From the NCBI GenBank assembly GCA_009869945.1, contig WIXG01000207.1, positions 1 to 64,000 of the forward strand: a stretch of 64,000 nt of DNA. The letters run 5' to 3'. The stretch is from Mesaphorura yosii (taxonomy: Eukaryota; Arthropoda; Collembola; Poduromorpha; Tullbergiidae). Under the pieces are notes generated by a model. The model was given only the letters and a program-made list of their open reading frames with translations, was not told where the DNA came from and did not search any database. A program made the position numbers and the translations under genes. Shown in pieces: positions 56,755 through 64,000 of the stretch; positions within the stretch are counted from its first letter, which is position 1; each line of letters begins with the position of its first letter.

Positions 56755-58684
56755 ACACAAAAATAGATGCAAGTGGGTATGAGAACATGTTGAATAAAAG
56801 GTGAAAGCATGTTAAATCAAAGCAAGTTTAAGCTGCCAAAAGCAATTGCAATTTTTTGCTCCGCGGACCGCGACCATGCACCGCGCATTTTTGGTCCTCC
56901 CTACTCAAATCCATTGAGTAAGGCAAATGCCGAAAAATATTTGGTCTGTCGAATCGCTTCTTTTTGTTTAACGTTGGATGAAACTGTTTTTCTGGCTGCT
57001 ATCAGGCCGGCCCCCTCAGGTGCGAGTTGCGGCAAGAGGTACTTTACTGGCCAAACTGCGCACGTTCATCATCGGGGTTCTAGCAGTTTTGAGTCTGAGC
57101 TTTTTGTGCAGGCAGCAAATTAAAACATGCATAGCAAATAGCACAGCAGAATTAGAATTGAAAGAAATACGGATATTGAATAGAAAATTTCCTTAGCTTT
57201 TGAAAAGTTCAGTTCGTTCGTCCGGATCGGCTTTTTGGAAGTTAATATCTTGGCGACTTTATTTTGGTCGCTGCACACAATCACAGCGCACTTTGCCATA
57301 TTTCACTGTAACTTTCTACGACAGGATTCCGTTTGTAATATTCTAGGAAGCGAAAATTAAAGTGACCAGTCCGAAGATCAATGATAGCTTACTGTGGTTT
57401 AGTGCGGTGATGCAAAGAATCCGATGGACGATTAACTGATCTTGATTCTAGATCATCTTCTCTGCTCCACTCGAACCGAACTGAACAGAAGCAAAGCAGT
57501 AGCCGAGTTTGGACAAAGGCAAGTTATGACGAAGAAGCCTTAATTGACACTTTCTGCTGTCATGCGCTGTACCATTTCACCATTTCATGCTAAAATCACG
57601 TTCTGTCTTCCAGTTTTTTGAGACTAGAAAACAAAGTCGTAAAAACGTAAAATACGCAAACTAAATTATTTCGTGATTTATGAGACATTTGTTTCTTTTC
57701 GTGGTGCTGCGGAGTTGCTGGTAATTTCATATTGCTCCCGTTCCATTTTATTTTCATGGTATGTGACCAGCCTGCGTCTGCGCTCTACGTCTCTTGCTTC
57801 AACGAATTTAGCATATGCTATTCACTGGTGTAGACTAGACCGGACTACTTGTTTGCAACATCCGTTGAGAACGGATTCGTCAGAGTCAGCGTGCAAAATA
57901 AATAAAATAATGAAAAATGTTGAATATGCAGGAACCAAAGCAGTAAATGGCAATACAATCAAACCTTCTCGTAGGGAAGCGTTAAATAAGTTCACATTTC
58001 TTCGAAGCCATTGCAGCCTTGTATGTTTGAGTGAAGTGAAGTTTGAGTGCCCCGTTGATCGATGCTTCGTTGAAATGAGAGCTTGCGTAACCACAACCAA
58101 ATCAGATTCTGGGGTTCTGACTGTGCCTGCGTTTGCCAGCACTATCGCTTAACACAATGTACACGAAGTCTCACTTCCCAGACACTGTTTCGTGCTTCAT
58201 TAATAATTAAGCAGAAGCAGAAGTAGAAGCGAGAAACTTGTCAATGAGAATAATGGTCAATGAGAATGCCATGAAACCAGTGACATATGACAGGCGACGA
58301 GCGCGATCGATCTGAGAATGAGAACTGAGATCCATTGATACTTGGACATGTTCTTGATATCGATGACTGATGCGTGGACAAGTTGACAGGTCGGTCTGAC
58401 AAATTTCCTACGCTTTACGTGTGAAGTTTCAAGCTTCCATTGTCCTTCGTAAACCTTCATTTCAGTTTTTGAGGATGAAAGCCAGAAAATAAAGCGAACA
58501 CCACCACACAACGTGTTACGCGATTTTCCATTTGATTTGCGATGAAGTCTGAACTTGAAATCTACCAAAAATACGTCGGAACTGGACGGAATAAGATAAA
58601 ATAGTTGGAAAGTTAGAAATATTCGTTTAGTGTAGTGATAAAAGCGTTGACGACAAGGCCGAAGGTTCTCTGTTCCGGTCTGGC

Positions 58685-61104
58685 ATGGCCTCCACTGTGC
58701 AAATCTTAGCTGCCTTATATTTCCTTCTCGGCGATCGAGGCCCAATAACTGGATCCGGTTTCGTGTTTCATGATCAAGATTTGGTGTTCAGAACGTCGTT
58801 AGCCTTCGTTCACAAAAGCAATGGTCTCATTCGTGATCTGGTTTTCTTGGCGCCTGCGCGTGCCAATTCCATGACCGACAACAACTTACGAGAGTACCGA
58901 AGTGCTGTTAATCAGTTCGTCGTCTGGACTGAACATACTTTGATATCAGTGTCTGTTTTCCCATGTGATAAGCCAGCCACTGTTATTTCGAGCTTGGGTT
59001 CAGGAAAGACTTTAATTGTGAACACCTGCGTCATGAATTCATCGAGTGCGATATCGTTGGCCTCCGATCTTAAGCAGTTCAGCGGTAAATCTGTGATCCA
59101 CCTGCTGATTCTGTCCCAGAACTTGGACACCACATTGCGCCAACACGATTCGACGCTGAGGCATTTGGGTCTGAACCATTTCTTCGTTGGAGAATTGACG
59201 GGAGAGGGTCAGGACGTGGAACGTCGTTTGAATCTTTACGAATTCTTCAGGTAACACCCACATGCTTATCTCAAAAGTGTTGCGGAACCAGTGCTGTGTA
59301 GTAATTGTGCGTTAATGCTACATAGGCCGACAAACCAATCTCGTCTGTTGTCAACTCTTAGATTCACGAGGAATTCGCGTCAAACTTTGACTCCTAATGA
59401 AGGTGTGACCAATTTGCTTTCCGGCGAAGACGCTCAATTCCAGTTGCTCTCTGAAGTGAGCCGGTCCGATTTCCAAAGCGAGGAGTTCCGAGTTGGAGCA
59501 GTGGTAAGATCCATGCCAGTGTCGTATGATTACACAATACGATAGAAACCTGCTACATACAACCAGCTTTCTCTAGATGGATGAGACCTACGTGTATGAC
59601 ACAAATATCACTCAAGTTCAAGTCCGCCAAGGCCGCGGCCGTCCAAATTATCAAAATGAGACTCTGCTGCCAATCATCACGTACGAGTTTCACGACAGTT
59701 TCGCGGTAGAAATTCTTCGCGTACTCCAATCAAGCATGAATTTCACCACCATTCCTGTCGTGACCGACGCCTGGGGCCACTTGGGTCCAGATGGTACGTC
59801 CTGGCGTGGCATGATTTGGTACCTGCTTCATGACAAGGTTGATCTAGCAATCAGCTCCACCGCCGATCGTCCATTTAGGCATGAAGTCGTAGATTTTAAC
59901 ATGCCGACATCACAAATCCGACTGAGCGCATTCTTCAAGACGCCAAAAAGTGTTGGAGGAAGTGGCTCAGGCGTAGCACAGCCCTTCTCTCGTGGATTAT
60001 GGTGCGTGTTGGCTTTGTGGGTTTTCATTGCAGGCGTGGCGCTGGTGTTCTTCAAACACGTGCTCACAAATCGCCTTAGCCATCGTGCCCGAGACCGAGC
60101 CGGTTCGCCACCCGCGCCTGACCGAACCGAATCCTCGATCAATCGAAGCCACGACCCCGACCATGGCTACGGCTTTGATGGAACGTTGTGGAGTGCTGTC
60201 GACTGCTTTCAGTGGGTACTGAGTTCCTTCTGCATGCAGAGCTATCACAACCTGCCGACACTCGCCCCGTACCGGATTTTGATCGGTGCTGGCTACATGC
60301 TTAGCATAATCGTGTACGCTGCATACTCCAGCACGCTGATATCCTTCCTCTCTGTCGTGGTGGAGCCGATAAGAAGCCTCGAACAACTGATCGGAGCCAA
60401 ATTCGCGATGAACATCGTAGACAATCCGCTGCCGTTGGCATTTTTGTCTGTAAGCCATGTAATCAATGGAACTTGCAAAGTTGAGTTGTTACTGTCGTTT
60501 CATCTCATTTCCTCGTGTTTCTAGGAATCTCAAAACGAATACGCCCATAAAATCTATGAGAAGCGAAAGCCGGAGCCCAAACTCAGTTCAATGTCACAAG
60601 CAGCCAAGTTACTTAACACCGGAAGGTTCGCGTTCCTCGTCGACCACATGAACGGGTACGAGAGCCTGCACTCTACGTTCACGATTCAGGAGGCATGCGA
60701 GATACGAGAAATTGAGATTCCTTATGCGAGGCAGCAGCAGAGTTCGATGGTGGCCAAAAATTCGACCGTGAAGCGGCTCATTGATTACCAGTACGCACGA
60801 AACAAAAATCTGTTGATCAATACTCCAGTTAACTGAAGCTTTTCTTCGTTTTAGAATACTCCGCATGTTCGAATTCGGCCTTATCGGGCACTGGCGTCGT
60901 AGATACCTTCAATCGAAGCCAAACTGTGACGGAACGGCAGCAAACAACTTCGAGGGAGTCAACGTCGAGCGGCTCGGTCTCATTTACAGAATATTTTGCG
61001 CTGGTTTTGTACTGGCAGTACTTTTATTGGGACTGGAAGTCTGGCACGCTCGTCGACGAGCGCATGCCGCGCGCGATCACAAATTAATTGAGGCCATTAA
61101 ATAG
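58685..61104 (+). CDS. Variant ionotropic glutamate receptor (IR family chemoreceptor)
   Basis: Five exons, 58685-59250, 59326-59503, 59577-60449, 60525-60790 and 60855-61104, join in phase to 710 residues. The first 230 residues form a divergent extracellular N-terminus after a hydrophobic start. The ligand-binding half S1 runs from FRVGAV to SSTADRPFRHEVVDF, keeping the Arg of iGluRs. M1 is about residues 389-410. The pore loop is SSFCMQSYHNLPT. M3 ends AAYSSTLISFLSV, the counterpart of SYTANLAAFLTV. S2 holds FAFLVDH, with the Asp that contacts the ligand amino group, and M4 is about 670-692. IRs are cation channels on sensory neurons for odours, taste, humidity or temperature. The tuned ligand cannot be told. 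The intron at 60791 uses GTACGC as donor, set by phase and by ILRMFEFGLIGHW. Confidence 0.88.
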
Positions 61105-61203
61105 ATCTGTAACAATTTTGTGGACCAATTTTGTCAATTGTTGCGCTAGGCGTTTGCTGCTGATCGCTGGGCTGGACTCAATTGTGATTGTATTTTCGTA
61201 TTC

Positions 61204-63394
61204 TTAATTGCCACCTTCTGGCGAGTCGTGGCATTCATCGGCCATGTCGGGCTCCATTTCCAGGTCGTCGTCAAAGTCCTGGCCCAACAACCCCGATTTG
61301 GTGCCCATGTCGAGGTCTTCTTGCTCTCGCTTCTCAATCCACTTCTTCAGGCATTGACTGGCCTCATGGAGCAGTCCGGCGTTCGTCTTGTTGCCGCACA
61401 TCGTCGCGTACTTCTCCGAAGACTCAAAGTTTTCGAGAGCGCTGTGTAGCTGCATCAGTTTAACTGCAAAGGTACAGGAAATAAGACACAGGAATTGTAA
61501 TTTATCATTACTTGCGAGGCAAGCCACAATTCAGCGCTCGCTCACTCGCTTACTGTCAATTTGTCCCAAGAACAGTCGCGCGTTCATCAGCCAAATGTTG
61601 TCGGAGATCTTGCTTGCTTCTTCCAAGCACTGTTGAGCAAAGTGCTTGGCAATGTCCATTTTCTGTAACTCTGTGAACAAAATTGCATGACGATAAAAGC
61701 GTGCAGGAGTGAAAAATGGCGTGAAATTCAGCTCGCTTTACCGAAATAGCAACGCCCAATCTCATGGCACAAGTACGTGCGTTCCAGTGGAGTTCTCGCG
61801 GAACTGATTCGCTGCTCCCAGCATTCGGCTGCCTCAACGTACGATTTCTTCTTCACGTACACTCGACCGAGACTGTCGAGCGCGCGTCCTTTGAACTTCG
61901 GCAATTTGCTGTGCGAGAAAGCGAAAATCCAATTTAAAGAAAAGTTAGCAGTTTTGACTCAGCATTTTTCTTACTTGTCCGTCGCAATCGCGAGCTCTGT
62001 CTGGAAAGATTCGATCGCCGGCTCGTAATTCTTCAGCTTGGAGAGCGCCAAGCCTTTAAAGTGTAGAATTTTGCACAGAAACTCGGCTTTGCGTGGCAAA
62101 AGCCGGGTAGAGACCTCCTTCATTTGTCGCATCGTGCGTTCGCACTCCAACTTACAATCCTTCGGACGATTAATGCGGAGTGCGTGCTCGATGAGGGATA
62201 TGTTCTTCTCGACCGCGCCGAGCGCAGCGTCCATCTTTACTCGACGAGATGCTTCGTGCTTGATGCGCTCAAGCTCTTCATAACGTAAAACCATCTGCAA
62301 AGCAAAAATGAGTGAAAAGGATTTAATTACAAATTTAAAAAAACAATCTCGGCGTGGAGTGGAAAGATGGGAAGGCCCGAATTCTTGCACCTACGTTGTT
62401 ATTGAAATTCAATCCGACTTTCCTCGCGTACATTGGATTCTGTTGTCGCCAAAACTGTTCACGAATCTTGAGGTAATTCAAAGCCTCAGTAGCGTGCCGC
62501 CGGAGCTGCTGCGACGAGCCCTGGTCTGATTTTATGTCTGGTCGGTTGAGAAATCTGGTCAGATACTCCATGTTGAAGTACATCGGCCCAAGCACCTCGC
62601 GAGCGACCCAACGAGCACGGGCTTTCGACAGCGGCTTCAGCTTGCTGGGGGCCTTTCGCTCAAGTGCGGAGCCAGGACGAATACAACAGTGGTCTCGCTT
62701 TTCTGTGGTAGAGCAATTTTTGCAATTTATAAATCGATGAAGCTAAGAAGCTCGTCAAGCTTGGGTCGAGTTACCTTTGAGCAAGTCCGCCATTTCAGCG
62801 ATGAGCGGTAGCAGTTCGTCGAGATCCTCAATTTGCGTCGCTGACTTGTCTCCAATCGCAGTCAGGATCGCTTCGCGACATTTTTGAATCCCAACACGGA
62901 AGCCGTCCATATCGGATCGGTTCCTGTAGCCTCGATGGTAGGCGATGAGCGCCTTCTCGAATTGTCCCAGAGAGAAGAGTGATTCGGCGTACTGATACAA
63001 GCCATGGATGAAGAGCTGCTTGCTATTAAATGACGCTTCAGCGTCATGCAACCCGGCGGCAGCATCCCCAAGTTTCAAATGACACTGACTTCGACAAACA
63101 AGAGCTCTCTGATTGCCTGGCTTGAGTTCCAGTGCCTACAAGAGCAAAACCTCCAAACTAAGGAGGCCCATTCATCGCCTTTGAGGCTACGAGAATGCCT
63201 GTGTCAATAAAACAAGTGCTTACGCGATCATAACAAAACAGCGCCTTTCGGTAGTGCCCAGCTCGATAGTGCATCACTCCTTCGTCCATGAATGTGGTGA
63301 AGGTGGACTTTGAAGTTGGAGCGCAGCCATTCCGAACACGATGCGAGGCCCCAGATTTGGTCTTGGCCATCAGCTTATTTGATCGTTTACCCAT
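61204..63394 (-). CDS. ODAD4: ODAD4 (TTC25), outer dynein arm docking complex TPR protein
   Basis: Seven exons on the minus strand (63394-63224, 63135-62775, 62702-62419, 62294-61975, 61908-61742, 61670-61554, 61463-61204) join in phase to 559 residues. N-terminal TPR repeats match human ODAD4 in register: FMDEGVMHYRAGHYRKALFC, LKLGDAAAGLHDAEAS, ALIAYHRGYRNR and FRVGIQKCREAI. Mid-protein LNYLKIREQFWRQQNPMYAR matches the family's FWRQQKPIYAR block. The C-terminal TPRs have GRALDSLGRVY and YLCHEIGRCYFELQKMD. The long charged vertebrate tail is reduced to an acidic end. ODAD4 helps dock outer dynein arms on ciliary doublets. In an arthropod it should act only in sperm flagella or sensory cilia. 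The third donor (AAA/GTCGGA) is weak but fits phase and homology. Confidence 0.9.
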
Positions 63395-64000
63395 TTCGAA
63401 CAAAAACAAAAAAAGTCTACTGGGTGCTGGGGACTGGGCCTTTAAGGATTTGGTTGCTGTAATGCGGTTCGAAGTTCGAAAGCTGGTAATTAAATCAATG
63501 GAGAGGAACACCTAACCTAATCTGAAACTTAACATCGATCCGAAACAAATATCGAGAACTTTACTCCTTGACCTCTCATTCAAGCAAACGCATACGCAGA
63601 CGTGCGTCAAAGAACTATTGTTACGAATTAGTAACTTTTTAATTACGCACAATTGTTTGAAGAGTCATGGCAGTTTGAAATCTTGTATTTGTGAAATGAT
63701 TTTGATAACGTCGTTTATATTTTTTTTGAGGAGCAAGGAGTTGACATTAATGTCAGTTTAGTTGATTCGTTGAATCTGTACGCATCTGCAATATATGCTA
63801 TTGCGATCTAATTATGAATATGACATAAGAAATGAGCACGCTGATTGACAGAAATGTAAGACAAAACTGGCTACTACGCTGTGGCCTGGACTGGAATTTT
63901 GCATGCCGAAGCAAGTTACTTTGTCCCTGTCGCGACTGCCTACGCCAAATGGTCAAATGTCAAATGTTTACGGTCTCCGGTTTAAGAAACTGGCCTTTGG
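63395..64000. other. Upstream region of ODAD4 to the window end
   Basis: AT-rich, presumed promoter and 5' UTR of the ODAD4 gene. A minus-strand frame continues upstream of the chosen ATG to about 63511, but with no recognisable content. Nothing else seen. Confidence 0.45.

Larger units (their letters stand above)
56198..58684. other. Spacer with P450 relic, upstream of the ionotropic receptor
   Basis: Besides the P450 relic and its internal repeat I see only unsupported frames. One at 56978-57196 encodes 72 residues with a basic start and a single hydrophobic stretch (LRTFIIGVLAVLSLSFLC) like a type II membrane protein start, but nothing follows it. A 159-codon frame at 57673 is not recognisable. 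Confidence 0.4.

Noticed and set aside
56978-57196. 72-codon frame like the start of a type II membrane enzyme
   Set aside because: Nothing recognisable follows, no donor continues it, and the neighbourhood holds a P450 relic; a stand-alone gene is not supported.
57673-58152. 159-codon plus-strand frame upstream of the ionotropic receptor
   Set aside because: It starts from a good ATG but has no domain, signal or splice support, and the opposite strand is equally open.
1-64000. LTR retroelements, LINEs, Polintons or other virus-like copies, and CRISPR arrays
   Set aside because: No reverse transcriptase, integrase, capsid or envelope-like frame and no long direct terminal repeats were seen; CRISPR does not apply to this kind of genome.

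Overview
The window is a piece of an animal nuclear genome. Genes are split by short GT-AG introns (mostly 60-350 bases), several carry AATAAA signals, and intergenic DNA is AT-rich. The gene set (an arthropod-type ionotropic receptor, a short class A GPCR, EMSY, a supervillin relative, the ciliary docking protein ODAD4, an SLC13 carrier) points to an ecdysozoan, most likely an arthropod. Two bacterial-type enzyme families, an LD-carboxypeptidase and a GH88 unsaturated-glycuronyl hydrolase pair, suggest a lineage with horizontally gained genes. A springtail or similar soil arthropod would fit, but the sequence alone does not prove it.

Layout. 0-4.6 kb: the 3' end of a mucin-like membrane protein, a compact GPCR, and two small secreted proteins on the minus strand (one a ricin-B-like lectin). 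5.9-8.2 kb: a sodium/carboxylate cotransporter. 8.7-16.4 kb: four plus-strand genes for small single-pass membrane proteins. Two of them are clear tandem paralogues, and two of the four carry PPxY motifs in the tail. 17.5-22.5 kb (minus): an EMSY homologue with a large acidic N-terminal extension. 23.5-24.6 kb (minus): an intronless LD-carboxypeptidase. 25.1-28.0 kb (minus): a supervillin-like gene that stops before the gelsolin-like half. 29.2-35.2 kb (minus): a 6-kb exon for a roughly 2000-residue low-complexity protein with a hydrophobic C-terminus. 35.2-53.0 kb: nearly 18 kb with no gene I can support, holding an inverted-repeat element and a minisatellite.

53.0-56.2 kb: two GH88 genes head to head, sharing an intron position. 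56.4-56.8 kb: a cytochrome P450 relic with a minisatellite inside it. 58.7-61.1 kb: an ionotropic receptor. 61.2-63.4 kb (minus): ODAD4, whose 3' end lies 100 bases from that of the receptor.

The genes do not form one pathway. The two bacterial-type families could both act on extracellular polymers (peptidoglycan peptides, uronic-acid glycans), which would suit digestion or defence in a microbe- or detritus-feeder. All exon coordinates were derived by hand from splice signals, reading phase and family resemblance. No search was run.
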